A stretch of 41,884 nt of DNA from a bacterium (GCA_035559435.1 DATMBC010000094.1:1-41884); one strand, 5' to 3'; positions 1 to 8,638 are shown, counted from the first letter of the stretch. The notes: generated from the letters alone by a model not told the origin. Translations and numbers: made by a program.

Positions 1-45
1 GCCCGGTTGGGCCCGCCCCGATCTATCAGTACAGGTACACCACGC

Positions 46-1167
46 TCAACGCGTGATGTACTCACCCGGCGGAACATCCTTGGCGGTGCGGCCATCGTCG
101 TGGCAGCCGGCGCAATTGGGCGCGGCGGCGTATTGACGACCGACGTGGCAGTCTTCGCAGTCCATCTCGCGGTGGATTTCGTCGAGTTGCAGTCCGGTCA
201 CGGCGTGCTTGAAGTTCGACTGATTCCAGCCGCCGTGGCAGTTGCCGCAGGCATTGTTGAGACGCGCGATGCGTTTGCCGGTCGGATGGCAGGCGTAGCA
301 GTCGAGACTCTGGTGATAGCGGTTGAGCGGCCAGCCGGTCACCGCGTGGGTGAAGCCGGGCTTTTGCTTGGTGTCATGGCACTTGGCGCAGGGATCGCTC
401 TTGTGGCAGTCGTTGCAGAGGGCGTGCATCTCCTCCTGCGTCTTGGCCACTTTGACTGATTGCTGCAGATCGTGGCAACGGCCGCAGTTTTCCTGCTTGT
501 GGCAATCGACACAGCGCAGCCCGAAGAGATCAATGTGCTCCTTGTGGAAGAAGGTGACCACCGGGCCGGGCTGGTAGGGGGTCTGGTAGACCTTGGTGTC
601 TGGTTCGGTCAGCTTCGGGTGGGCCGCGCCCATGATGTCGGATATGTCGCCGACCGCCTCGGCCATGACTTTGCCGGGTTGGGGAGCATGGCAGATCACG
701 CACTGGGTGTCGTGCGACCATTCACGGTGGCAGGCGAGGCATTGGCGATGGTAGGCGCCTTTGAGACTGGGTTGACGCAGATTGGCCTCGGCCTCGGTGC
801 CGTGGCATTCGCCGCAGGGCGGGATCCGTCCCGGCGGGCTGTAGTGATGGCAGGTCTGGCAATCGCCGCCCATCTGCGCCATCCCGGCATGTTTCTTGTG
901 GTCGAAGTGGACCGGCTGGTAGAGGTCGGCGATCTTGCCCAACACGACGCTGTCCGGACCCTCGGCCAGTTCATGCCGCGCGGTGGCGTGGATCGACTGC
1001 AGACGCGGGCAGGCGACCAGGCAGGGGTCGTCGGCGGTGGGATTGGCGCAGGTGTGGCATTTGGCGCAGTCGATCTGCAGTTCGGGGTGCGTCGCCGCAG
1101 TCGGCTGGGCAAAGACGGGGCCGGCCAGGAAGACGGACAGGACGATTGGAATCGATAAGTTCTTCAT
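46..1167 (-). CDS. Periplasmic 13-heme c-type cytochrome
   Basis: 373-residue exported protein with 13 CXXCH heme-binding motifs spread over its whole length (for example CAKCH, CQTCH, CVICH, CVDCH, CNDCH, CEDCH, CAGCH) and many extra His residues that could be second axial ligands. The N-terminus MKNLSIPIVLSVFLAG...FAQP is a Sec signal peptide. The ATG at 1167 is chosen because AAAGG lies about 8 bases before it and the signal peptide starts there; an ATG 15 bases upstream (1182) would overlap the preceding stop codon. It is the last gene of a three-gene set, 11 bases after the HybB-like gene. It resembles the cytochrome subunits that pair with Fe-S and NrfD-type proteins in Hmc/Qrc/Cbc-type complexes, so the inferred role is to pass electrons between the membrane module and periplasmic carriers. 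The heme count is seen directly; the partners are inferred. Confidence 0.9.
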   Translation of the reverse strand: MKNLSIPIVLSVFLAGPVFAQPTAATHPELQIDCAKCHTCANPTADDPCLVACPRLQSIHATARHELAEGPDSVVLGKIADLYQPVHFDHKKHAGMAQMGGDCQTCHHYSPPGRIPPCGECHGTEAEANLRQPSLKGAYHRQCLACHREWSHDTQCVICHAPQPGKVMAEAVGDISDIMGAAHPKLTEPDTKVYQTPYQPGPVVTFFHKEHIDLFGLRCVDCHKQENCGRCHDLQQSVKVAKTQEEMHALCNDCHKSDPCAKCHDTKQKPGFTHAVTGWPLNRYHQSLDCYACHPTGKRIARLNNACGNCHGGWNQSNFKHAVTGLQLDEIHREMDCEDCHVGRQYAAAPNCAGCHDDGRTAKDVPPGEYITR

Positions 1168-1178
1168 GATGTGACCTT

Positions 1179-2450
1179 TCATCTGCCCGCTCCCACGGCG
1201 ACGGATCGTTCTTGTGGGGCGGGGGCGGCCGGCGGCTGGAGGGCCGGGTCGGGCTCGCCGGAGATCACCGGGAAGGTCATTACAAACCAGCGGTAGACCA
1301 GGATGAGCGCGCTGGCCAGGCCAACCGTGACGCCGATTTCCACCAACGACGGGAAATAGGGCTTGGTCGGGTAGAGCGGCTGGTAGGCGACCAGAAAGAC
1401 GTTGATGCGGTTGAGCACCACGCCCAGGACCACCATCAGCGCGGCGATGAACAGGCCGTTGATGCTGTTGCGGATCTTCTTTTGCAGCAGCATTACCATC
1501 GGCGCGATCACGCCAAAGAGCAGCTCGATAATAAACATGAACGAGCGCCCCGAGCCCTCCAGCAGATATGGCCAGGCGTCGCGCATGGTCAAATCGACGA
1601 TCTTGATGCTGAGGTAGATTGCCAGCAGGATGGGCGTATACGACGCCAGCGACGAGAGCACGTCCTTTTCCGGTCTCAACTTGAAGGAACGCGCGGCCGA
1701 GATCGACTCGACGATCACCATCGGGAAGCCGACCGCGATCGCCGAGAGCAGGAACATCAAAGGCGACATCGGCGACCACCACAACGGGTGCATCTTGTCC
1801 TTGGCGATGACCATCAGCGTGCCCAGCGACGACTGGTGCAGGCAGGAAAGGACCACGCCGAGAATGATGAACACGAACAAAACGCGACGGAGCGTGACGT
1901 CGGCGATGTGCAGGAGTTTCTCGGTCAGGCCGTTGGCCCAGCGCAACGGCGCGGGCCAGTTCACCCTGCCCTTGAAGCGTTCGACCACGATCGGCAGGAA
2001 TTCTATGTAGAGCACGGTCAGGTAGATCATCACGCACATGCCGACTTCAAACAGCACCGAGTTGCCCTGCCACATTGACGGAAGGATCGGGTGCCAGACG
2101 TTGTAGTAGCGGCCGAGGTCGGCCAGCAGGCCGATGACCACGAAGGTGTAGCCGAGCATCGCGGTCAGGAGCGCCGGGCGCACGACCACATGGTAGCGCT
2201 GCTTGTGGAAGATCTCGGCCAACGCCGCGGTGGTGAAGCCGCCGGCGGCCAGCGCGACGCCGGAGGCGACGTCGATGGAAATCCAGATCCCCCACGGGTA
2301 TTGATCATCGAGGTTGGTGGCGGCGCCGAGGCCGAAGATCAGCCGGTAGGCGTAGAAGGCCAGCCCGATGCCGGTCAGCGCCAGCAGGATCATCGTGCCC
2401 CTCGTCAGGAAGGGCGCCTGCATCGGATGTGGGCGCTCATGACGCGTCAT
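1179..2450 (-). CDS. HybB/NrfD-family quinone-interacting membrane subunit
   Basis: 423-residue polytopic membrane protein with about ten hydrophobic segments. It follows the HybB pattern closely: FGLG, then PWGIWI, a VRPALL stretch, DLGRYYN, SVLFE, LHQSSLGTLM and HPLWW. NrfD/HybB proteins exchange electrons with menaquinone or ubiquinone and sit beside a 4x[4Fe-4S] protein, which is exactly the upstream gene. The ATG at 2450 is preferred over one at 2474 because GGAGG lies 7 bases before it; this start overlaps the end of the HybA-like gene by 14 bases, suggesting translational coupling. No hydrogenase catalytic subunit is present, so the module probably serves quinone-periplasm electron transfer through the 13-heme cytochrome rather than hydrogen oxidation. 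Confidence 0.9.
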   Translation of the reverse strand: MTRHERPHPMQAPFLTRGTMILLALTGIGLAFYAYRLIFGLGAATNLDDQYPWGIWISIDVASGVALAAGGFTTAALAEIFHKQRYHVVVRPALLTAMLGYTFVVIGLLADLGRYYNVWHPILPSMWQGNSVLFEVGMCVMIYLTVLYIEFLPIVVERFKGRVNWPAPLRWANGLTEKLLHIADVTLRRVLFVFIILGVVLSCLHQSSLGTLMVIAKDKMHPLWWSPMSPLMFLLSAIAVGFPMVIVESISAARSFKLRPEKDVLSSLASYTPILLAIYLSIKIVDLTMRDAWPYLLEGSGRSFMFIIELLFGVIAPMVMLLQKKIRNSINGLFIAALMVVLGVVLNRINVFLVAYQPLYPTKPYFPSLVEIGVTVGLASALILVYRWFVMTFPVISGEPDPALQPPAAPAPQERSVAVGAGR

Positions 2451-3345
2451 GGCCGTCCTCCTTGGTGGGCTCATCCGACGCGCCGCGCTGGGTGCCCATA
2501 ATCAACGCGAGCAGGGCATAGAGGGTCAGCGGCGGGACGAAGGACTTGAAGATCCCATGCTGAATCTTCTCCGACGTCTCGGGGACCGGTTCGGGTCCGA
2601 GCTTCGGCAGTTCGCTGTTGGTGAAGTCGGCGCCGGCGAGGTAGAGCCAGGCGGTGCCGCCGGCTTCCTTCTCGCCGTAAATGTGGTGTGTGTACCGCTC
2701 GGGATGCTGGTTGATCCGTCCCTTGGCGATCTCGATCAGATCGCGCCGCTTGCCGAAGGTCAGCGCTTCGTTGGGGCAGATCGCCACGCAGGCGGGGCGT
2801 TCGCCCTTCTCCAGCCGGTGCAGGCAGAAGGTGCACTTGCGCACCTCCGGGTGCAGGACATCGTGGTACTCGTAGGCCGGGATCTGGAAGGGGCAGGCGA
2901 TCATGCAGTAGCGGCAGCCGATGCACTTCCAGGCGTCGTAAGTGACCGGACCGCGCGGGTCCTTCTGCAACGCGCCGACGATGCAGGCGGAGACACAGGC
3001 CGGGCGGTTGCAGTGCATGCACTGCACCTTCATGGTCCAGAGGCGGCGCGGGTCCCTGGCGTCGTGGAACTGGTTGAGCACGGTGTAGGCGCGGGCGTGG
3101 GGGCGGCGGTGCTCGTTGTAGACCGACTTGTCCTCGTACGATTTCAGGTCGGCGTCGTTGAGCTTGTGCTCCTGGTTGCAGGCCCACTCGCACTTGCGGC
3201 AGCCGATGCAGACGACGGTGTCAACCAGGACGCTCCATTGGTCGTCGAAATTGATGGCCGGTTTGTCGGACGAGGCCCGGGCGGTTGACCCGGCCAACGT
3301 GGCCGAAGCGGCGCCCGCAGTGATGAGGAAATCGCGCCTTCTCAT
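2437..3345 (-). CDS. HybA-like Tat-exported 4x[4Fe-4S] protein
   Basis: 302 residues. It starts with a twin-arginine signal (MRRRDFLITAGAASATLAG) and carries four Cys clusters: C46-C49-C52-C56, C109-C112-C117-C121, C141-C144-C147-C151 and C171-C174-C186-C190. The later part matches E. coli HybA in outline: YGEKEAGGT, SELPKLG, KIQHGIFK, then a C-terminal membrane helix at about 270-285. HybA-type proteins sit on the periplasmic face and wire a catalytic or cytochrome subunit to the HybB-type quinone protein. The ATG at 3345 is chosen because it places RRRDFL at the N-terminus and has GGAGG 11 bases upstream; the open frame continues upstream but that would bury the Tat motif. First gene of the module 3345-46. 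Confidence 0.92.
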   Translation of the reverse strand: MRRRDFLITAGAASATLAGSTARASSDKPAINFDDQWSVLVDTVVCIGCRKCEWACNQEHKLNDADLKSYEDKSVYNEHRRPHARAYTVLNQFHDARDPRRLWTMKVQCMHCNRPACVSACIVGALQKDPRGPVTYDAWKCIGCRYCMIACPFQIPAYEYHDVLHPEVRKCTFCLHRLEKGERPACVAICPNEALTFGKRRDLIEIAKGRINQHPERYTHHIYGEKEAGGTAWLYLAGADFTNSELPKLGPEPVPETSEKIQHGIFKSFVPPLTLYALLALIMGTQRGASDEPTKEDGHDAS

Positions 3346-3376
3346 GGTCTTGGTCGCCTCCGTCACTTCGGGAGAA

Positions 3377-3396
3377 AAAGTGAAGCATTTCACTTT
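3377..3396 (-). promoter_or_regulatory. Perfect 20-bp inverted repeat before the HybA-like gene
   Basis: AAAGTGAA-GCAT-TTCACTTT is a perfect inverted repeat with 8-base arms, centred about 40 bases upstream of the HybA-like start codon. It is too close to the start and too T-poor on its 3' side to be a terminator, and its size and symmetry fit a dimeric repressor operator. A TATATA at about 3421-3426 (read on the minus strand) could be a -10 box, which would put the palindrome just inside the transcript. The regulator is not identified. Confidence 0.45.
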
Positions 3397-3417
3397 GTCT
3401 CCACATTCAGTCTCCAC
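3397..3417. repeat. Two direct copies of GTCTCCAC, 13 bp apart
   Basis: GTCTCCAC occurs at 3397-3404 and again at 3410-3417, directly beside the palindrome at 3377-3396. Two identical 8-mers at a 13-bp step in a promoter region may be half-sites for a regulator binding one face of the DNA. This is an observation only; no known factor is matched. Confidence 0.3.
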
Positions 3418-3581
3418 TGTTATATACGACAAAAGGCGACCGGCATGTGTCAGAATTGCAAGGGCGGCTGTGAAGATTGACAGGGTTGGTCGCCTTCGAC
3501 AAAGGGCGGCAAGGGCATGGGGGACAGGGGGGTGGAGGCGGGGCGGTCGCGGCGCAGCCCCGTCCAGCGGCTTAAGTTTAA

Positions 3582-3603
3582 TTATGTGATTAACGTCACA
3601 TAA
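3582..3603 (-). promoter_or_regulatory. Perfect CRP-type operator (TGTGA-N6-TCACA)
   Basis: TGTGA-TTAACG-TCACA is the exact CRP-family consensus, and the symmetry extends three more bases on each side (TTA...TAA), giving a 22-bp site with fully complementary arms. The only gene it can serve is the minus-strand HybA-like gene about 240 bases downstream, since the facing gene also lies on the minus strand and ends here. No clear -10/-35 pair could be fixed next to it. CRP/FNR-family control would suit a respiratory module. The rest of 3346-3753 holds the features listed separately and no gene. Confidence 0.5.
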
Positions 3604-3665
3604 TCGGTGGACAAAAACCCGCTATCGCCAGGGGGCTTTACGGCGCAGGCTTGGGCCAACGAAAG

Positions 3666-3695
3666 CCACCCCGGAGGCGGTGGCCTCCGGGGTGG
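3666..3695 (-). terminator. Hairpin terminator after the FG-GAP gene
   Basis: A 13-bp perfect stem (CCACCCCGGAGGC / GCCTCCGGGGTGG) closes a 4-base loop. It lies about 60 bases past the stop codon of the minus-strand gene that ends at 3754. On the minus strand it is followed by CTTTCG, a weak U-tract, so termination may be only partly intrinsic. Confidence 0.6.
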
Positions 3696-3753
3696 GTTAA
3701 CAGGATATGCCTGCGGTGGTGCCTGCTCGCAACTTCTCCGACGCGACTGCCTC

Positions 3754-5169
3754 TCACAGGCACGGGTTGCAGAATAGTGCCCATGCATCATCGCCACGAA
3801 ATGCCACATTAATGAAGAGTACTACATCAAGTATGTCGGTAGAAAGAGAGCAGTTGGCGTCGGTTGATTCGTACGGGCACGCTGCGACTGGGTCCCGGAT
3901 CGCGAGACGGCCACGGAAAGCCACATCGATGCATTCCACTACATCAAGAATGTCGTTGGCTCCATCACACATGGGATGCGGAGCAGGATCAACGTGGCAG
4001 TCACAGGCACACAGCGGCTCATACGCGCGCATTCGTCCCGAGGGAACACCAGAACCGGTGCCGACGAAGAGTTCCTTAGCGCCATCCTTGTTCACGTCTC
4101 CGATTGCAAGCACGCTCACTTTCTGGACAGTTTCTGAAGACCAAACCTGAGCGCCAGTGTGGCCGTCAAGCATGATCACGCTGTCGTGACCATCCACGTA
4201 TCTCACTCCTACGGCGACGTCGAGCGCTCGAGTGCCATTCATGTTTGCCATTGCTGGAGCGTAGAACCCGGACCCATCTGCCGCCTGCAACGAAAACTCC
4301 CATTGCAATTCCCACTGAGCGCTAAGAACTGCGATTCGATCGGAAAATGGCTGACCCCCGCGGTATGCAAGCACAATCTCGCCTGTCCCGACTTTGTCTA
4401 CTGCGCCGAGTACGCTTCCGTAAAATGCCCCCGTTGAATCCATCCGCAACCTGATCTCATGGGTTTCACAATCAAGCTCATGAACCGCGAAGCGCAGCGG
4501 AGATACGTAGTCGTTTGTTCCAAACAACACCTCCAACGAAGAATCCGTGTCGAGATTGCCCCAAGAGGCCAGTTCAGCCATCTTGAATCCTGTCGCTGTC
4601 GTATCACTGTACTCAATGGCGTGGGTGGCGCCATCCAGAAGGGTAATGCGGCCACCGATCGGCCCATAACTTGGCGTAAGAGGCGGTCCATTGCTGCCTA
4701 CAAAGATCTCGATGTCGCCGTCCAAATCGAAATCCGCCACGCCCAGCGTTGCGACTTCGCCGAGATTATCGCTTGTCCATTTCAGCGCGAAGGTGAGCGC
4801 ATCAAAGACGTACACGTACCCGTCCGGGCTTGCACGCACGACTGAGCCAACGATAATCTCGTTTGCGGAATCGCCATCTATGTCTGCGACGGAGATTTGG
4901 TTCGGGTATCCGCTGAGAATCTCGATCGAGTCTATGATGTTCTTAGTGACACCGTCATACACCAACACCCGATGGGGCGGTCCTCCGGATTCGATTCCAA
5001 CCAGGACCTCGTTAACTCCATCGCGCTGGAGGTCAGCGATCGTGATGTCCTGCACGATCCCGATATCCCCCGTGTCCCAGAAGAGGCCAAGATCGGTGGC
5101 GGCGGTGGGCGTGGCGAGTAGAGCGACAGTTCCGAGGAGCGATATAGATAATACGCAGCCATTTGTCAT
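3754..5169 (-). CDS. Secreted FG-GAP repeat protein with dockerin-like C-terminus
   Basis: 471 residues. A signal peptide (MTNGCVLSISLLGTVALLAT) is followed by FG-GAP/VCBS-type beta-propeller repeats with Ca-binding-like loops (ADLQRDGVNEV, ADIDGDSANEI, ADFDLDGDIEI, GDVNKDGAKEL). The Cys-rich end, about residues 395-471, holds two copies of a dockerin-like repeat (NDILDVVECIDVAFRG and TDILDVVLFINVAFRG). Such ends in FCB-type bacteria often mark surface or secreted proteins. The ATG at 5169 has GGAGGAG 6 bases upstream. Its GC content is visibly lower than the cytochrome genes and close to that of the 3' part of the next gene upstream. The ligand is unknown; adhesion or surface binding is a guess from the fold. 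Confidence 0.82.
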   Translation of the reverse strand: MTNGCVLSISLLGTVALLATPTAATDLGLFWDTGDIGIVQDITIADLQRDGVNEVLVGIESGGPPHRVLVYDGVTKNIIDSIEILSGYPNQISVADIDGDSANEIIVGSVVRASPDGYVYVFDALTFALKWTSDNLGEVATLGVADFDLDGDIEIFVGSNGPPLTPSYGPIGGRITLLDGATHAIEYSDTTATGFKMAELASWGNLDTDSSLEVLFGTNDYVSPLRFAVHELDCETHEIRLRMDSTGAFYGSVLGAVDKVGTGEIVLAYRGGQPFSDRIAVLSAQWELQWEFSLQAADGSGFYAPAMANMNGTRALDVAVGVRYVDGHDSVIMLDGHTGAQVWSSETVQKVSVLAIGDVNKDGAKELFVGTGSGVPSGRMRAYEPLCACDCHVDPAPHPMCDGANDILDVVECIDVAFRGRLAIRDPVAACPYESTDANCSLSTDILDVVLFINVAFRGDDAWALFCNPCL

Positions 5170-5362
5170 AATTCTCCTCCTTGTGATTCGTGACGCTGAG
5201 GCAGCGTCGCTTGATTCTAGTGGCAATTGATACAGGATCCCACTCAACCGCCGTGGAATGGCGTTCCGACCACGCTCTACAAGTTTTCAACTAGGAGCCG
5301 AGGCGTGATTTTGTAGACCAAAACACTGTGGAACTTGAAGTCAAGGCGCGAGCTGAGTTATG

Positions 5363-7681
5363 CTAGAATGACGTCGTCCATACAGAGTCAGACCAGTAGC
5401 GCACGTTCATGACAAGCGCATCCTGGTACTCCCGCCAGTCGATGGGTGGTAGTGTGCCTTCCGAGACAAGACGATTTCGGATTGACCTGAACAAGTCGCT
5501 GCACCGTGCGGAAACGACGGTCAGGCGTTCGTCAAGATAGTAATTAACCAATGCTGTAGAGTCCTTTGAGCCAGCGGAAAGAGATAATTCATCGACGTCA
5601 ACGCGAACCAGGCCCGCTTCGTTGACAAGTCTTAGCCCGCCGTTATATGGTTCCCGCCTCGCAATGCATACGTCGGTTGGCGGGAAGACGATGTATCTGA
5701 TCTGATTGCCCTGTTCCACGCTACGAAGATTCCAGACAGAATCTGCAAAAGGAGGCGAGACCCCGTGGCAGGAGTCGAGTGGTAGTATGAAGTAGCAGGC
5801 CGCCGGCACACGGTTATTCACTCCGAGCACGTGTAGAACTGAACGAACTGTGTCTACAATCATTGCGTGCGGGCCCCCGGCGTAGCCCGCGTTTATGTAC
5901 CATCCGACCAAATCACCTTCCGCGCTCCATAGCATGAAATGAGCTCTTGAGGGGTATGACTTGAGAACGACTGTAAGGATCAGACTCCCGGTTTCTCGCT
6001 CGATCAACGCCAGTCCTCCGAAATCGTATTGCTGGAGAATCGACGTGTCGCCCGGATACTGACCCATGATGACAGGGACTCGCTTAAACAGCTCGGTACC
6101 GTCATGGTCAAAAGCGATCATTTCCCCGGCACGCATTGACGAGGCTTGTTTCCGAGGGGTTAACATGGAGATCACTTCGGGCCTGTCATCACCATCCAAA
6201 TCGCCAAACACGGTGCTCGAATGTGATTGGTCCATTTCCAAGTTAGCTTGATATGACCATAATTCGTTCGACTTCGCATTCATAACAACAAGTCTATTGC
6301 CAACATAGTCCGCGCACGCAGGATTCCGATCAAACCCCACCCACGCCTTCGGATACACCAGGCACAAGAGCAGATACGCCAGCACCGCCAGTGCCGGGAC
6401 CTGCACTTTGACGTTGCGGCCATACTTGGCGGCAGCGCGGAGGGCGAATTCGGCCGGGCAGACGCGCTCGGGGATCATGATGTTGCCGTCGGTGGCCAGG
6501 TCGGCGGCGCGGTCGATGGCGATAATGCGCAGACGGCGGCGGGGATGGCGTAGGTGCAACGCAGTGACCGCGGCCTCGGCGGCGTCGCGGTTGGATTTGG
6601 GAACCGCGAGACTGGCAAGCGGCGAATAGAAGACACGCTCGACTTTGCAAGCCAGCGATTCGGCCGAGATCGATGCGGAGCCGCCATCGGGCGCGAGCGC
6701 GCCGGTGAGCGCGACAGCGTGGCTGATCAGCATGCGGGCGCGATGCAAATCCTTCGACCAGAGGTCGCCGTAGCCGGTGGCGAAGCAGGCGAAGGCCAGC
6801 GACGCGCCGCCATGGAGCTCCCTGCCGGCATCGATGAACACGTAGCCGGCGCGCCATGACACGGGCTTCGGCTTGCCGACCGGACCTTTCCATTCGGTCC
6901 TGCGAGTGCCAGATTCGGCGCCGGCCAGCGCGGCGAGGGCGGCATAGGCGCCGGCAATCTGCGGATCATCGGGGCTGCGTAACTGGTGCGCGAAAACCAC
7001 TTGATGACCGCCGTTGCCGTTGTTGAGTTTCTCCAGTTGTCCTTCGAGGATGCGCAAACGTCCGCGCAACGGCCGTCCGGAATGATCCTGCTCGACCACC
7101 ACACAGGTGGCACGGTTGGGACTGCCGCCATCGAGACAGGCGCGCCATTCGCTGTCGACACCCTTGAGCCATTCGACCAGCGATGGACTCAGATGGTCGC
7201 CATGCCGTTCAAGCAAGCGCTGTGGCCACTCATGCGGTTCGCAAGGGTCATCCGACGCGGATGTGATCGGCTCGACATCCACTCCGGCGCCGATGGCGGT
7301 ATGGCTCAGCGCTCGCAGCGCCCGCTCAACTTCGCCGACATAGAGCCATTTCTTCGCTGCCAGCTCCCAGAGGGAGGGCGGGGCTATTCCCGAAGTCAGT
7401 TCCAGAGGAGGGAGGCGTTCGATGAACTTAGCCAGCGCCTCGAGTTCGTCGGGCAAGAGGTCGTGGAAGTCGGGAGCGCCGGCGGCTTCAAGCAGTGGCG
7501 GCAGATCTTCCCGCCAGAAAGTCTCGTAGGCGGGATCGCCGAGGGCGGCACTGCGCTCGCTCCAGAAACGCGCGGCCTGGAGGAGAAGCGTATCCCGGTA
7601 GGGGATTGCGGCGGCGCGGGCGCGGTAGTGCTGGTAATCGCGCGTAAAGCCCAGCGGTGAGAGCGCAGAGCCGGATGTCAT
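5363..7681 (-). CDS. Lon-type protease domain / membrane helix / FG-GAP-like ectodomain fusion
   Basis: 772 residues. Residues about 190-375 match the Lon (S16) proteolytic fold: HGGASLAFA aligns with the DGPSAG serine motif (Ser294), HAVALTGALAPDG with VAMTGEITLRG, and LACKVERV with LKEKLL (Lys346), followed 15 residues later by PKSN in place of PFEN. Both dyad residues are therefore kept, but there is no AAA+ ATPase domain. One hydrophobic helix (about 427-444) follows, then a region starting with an FG-GAP-like loop (FGDLDGDDRPEVI, 492-504). The likely topology is a cytoplasmic protease with an extracytoplasmic sensor half. GC drops sharply near residue 450 (about position 6330). It is the last of three co-oriented genes with an anti-sigma-like zinc-finger gene, so a substrate in that pathway is plausible. 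The start at 7681 has only a weak ribosome site. Confidence 0.7.
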   Translation of the reverse strand: MTSGSALSPLGFTRDYQHYRARAAAIPYRDTLLLQAARFWSERSAALGDPAYETFWREDLPPLLEAAGAPDFHDLLPDELEALAKFIERLPPLELTSGIAPPSLWELAAKKWLYVGEVERALRALSHTAIGAGVDVEPITSASDDPCEPHEWPQRLLERHGDHLSPSLVEWLKGVDSEWRACLDGGSPNRATCVVVEQDHSGRPLRGRLRILEGQLEKLNNGNGGHQVVFAHQLRSPDDPQIAGAYAALAALAGAESGTRRTEWKGPVGKPKPVSWRAGYVFIDAGRELHGGASLAFACFATGYGDLWSKDLHRARMLISHAVALTGALAPDGGSASISAESLACKVERVFYSPLASLAVPKSNRDAAEAAVTALHLRHPRRRLRIIAIDRAADLATDGNIMIPERVCPAEFALRAAAKYGRNVKVQVPALAVLAYLLLCLVYPKAWVGFDRNPACADYVGNRLVVMNAKSNELWSYQANLEMDQSHSSTVFGDLDGDDRPEVISMLTPRKQASSMRAGEMIAFDHDGTELFKRVPVIMGQYPGDTSILQQYDFGGLALIERETGSLILTVVLKSYPSRAHFMLWSAEGDLVGWYINAGYAGGPHAMIVDTVRSVLHVLGVNNRVPAACYFILPLDSCHGVSPPFADSVWNLRSVEQGNQIRYIVFPPTDVCIARREPYNGGLRLVNEAGLVRVDVDELSLSAGSKDSTALVNYYLDERLTVVSARCSDLFRSIRNRLVSEGTLPPIDWREYQDALVMNVRYWSDSVWTTSF

Positions 7682-7715
7682 CGTCGGCCATCAGGTGCGA
7701 AGCGTTTGCGTCATG

Positions 7716-8573
7716 CTAAGTCAGGAACAATCGTATTTCGATCGGCTCATCGGCCGTCACCTGCGTGGTGATGGTATCCTGCGCGGTGGCCGCTTCGCCC
7801 AACCGCCAGCGTCCGCCGGCCTGCGAGACGACGACGCGCACCTTGGCGAAGGCGGTCTGGCCGAAGATCGACAGGGGACGGATGCGCAGACTGACCGAAT
7901 CGCCCTCGTCGACAATGGCCGCGGCCAGACGGTGCCCGCCTTCGGCTTCGAGCACGGTCTCGGCGGCACGCAACCGTGCGGCCAGTTCCAGGGGCGAGAG
8001 CGCGAATGTGGCATCGGGCAGACGGATCTGCCAATGCAGTCCGGAGGGATCATCGGGCATGGGCGCGCCGATTTCGGCGATGCCGCGTTCGTCGGTGAAA
8101 AAGTCGGTCGGCGGGTCGGCCAGGTGGACGCGGACATTGCGTGTCAGCGACGGATCGGTGCCGGTCAGCTGCAGGAAGTCGCGATGACCCTGCGGGTCAT
8201 GCATGATGCGCAGGATGACTTCGGGATCCTCCGAGTAGAGCGTGGCGCGATGCTGCCAGCCGGCGCCGGGGGTTTCGCCGCCATCGGCGGCCAGGGCGTA
8301 GGTTGAGGGCGTCGGCGCGGCGGCGAATGGGGTCAGATCAATCAGCCGTGTCGAATGAGTGGCAAGGCGATAGACCAATTCGGAGAGAAGCGAGGGGAAT
8401 GGCGCCGCGGCGGCATCGGTGGATTCGGTTTGGAGCCATTCGCTGACAATCGTCAATTCCTCGGCGCACTCCGGGCATTCGGCCAGATGCTGTCCGATGG
8501 CGGGCAGATCGCGGCGTCCCGCCTCATCGAGGCGGGCATAACGGATCAGATCATAGTCGTCAAGATGCGGCAA
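7716..8573 (-). CDS. Zinc-finger anti-sigma-like protein
   Basis: 285 residues. The N-terminus has the second half of the zf-HC2 pattern of anti-sigma factors (IGQHLAECPECAEEL: H29, C33, C36) after a DDYDLIRYARLDE stretch typical of that family. No membrane helix is evident. The remaining 230 residues are rich in beta-type sequence and contain motifs such as LRIMHDPQGHRDF and RNVRVHLADPP that I do not recognise; an Ig-like or carrier-type fold is possible. The TTG start at 8573 is supported by GGGAGG about 7 bases upstream. It lies between the unrecognised gene (65-base gap) and the Lon-like fusion (34-base gap). The inferred role is to bind a regulator and connect it to the protease; this is not shown by sequence. 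Confidence 0.6.
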   Translation of the reverse strand: MPHLDDYDLIRYARLDEAGRRDLPAIGQHLAECPECAEELTIVSEWLQTESTDAAAAPFPSLLSELVYRLATHSTRLIDLTPFAAAPTPSTYALAADGGETPGAGWQHRATLYSEDPEVILRIMHDPQGHRDFLQLTGTDPSLTRNVRVHLADPPTDFFTDERGIAEIGAPMPDDPSGLHWQIRLPDATFALSPLELAARLRAAETVLEAEGGHRLAAAIVDEGDSVSLRIRPLSIFGQTAFAKVRVVVSQAGGRWRLGEAATAQDTITTQVTADEPIEIRLFLT

Positions 8574-8638
8574 TCCCCGCCTCCCTCTTCAACCTGACGA
8601 TAGGGGCCAAACGGCGTGATTGTCGGTTGCCGTGCAAG

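Noticed and set aside
1168-2037. Upstream extension of the 13-heme cytochrome frame
   Set aside because: The open frame continues into the HybB-like gene but its sequence there is an Arg/Pro-rich shadow; the signal peptide and ribosome site place the start at 1167.
46-3345. Group 1 [NiFe] hydrogenase operon
   Set aside because: Only HybA- and HybB-like proteins are present; no large or small catalytic subunit is seen.
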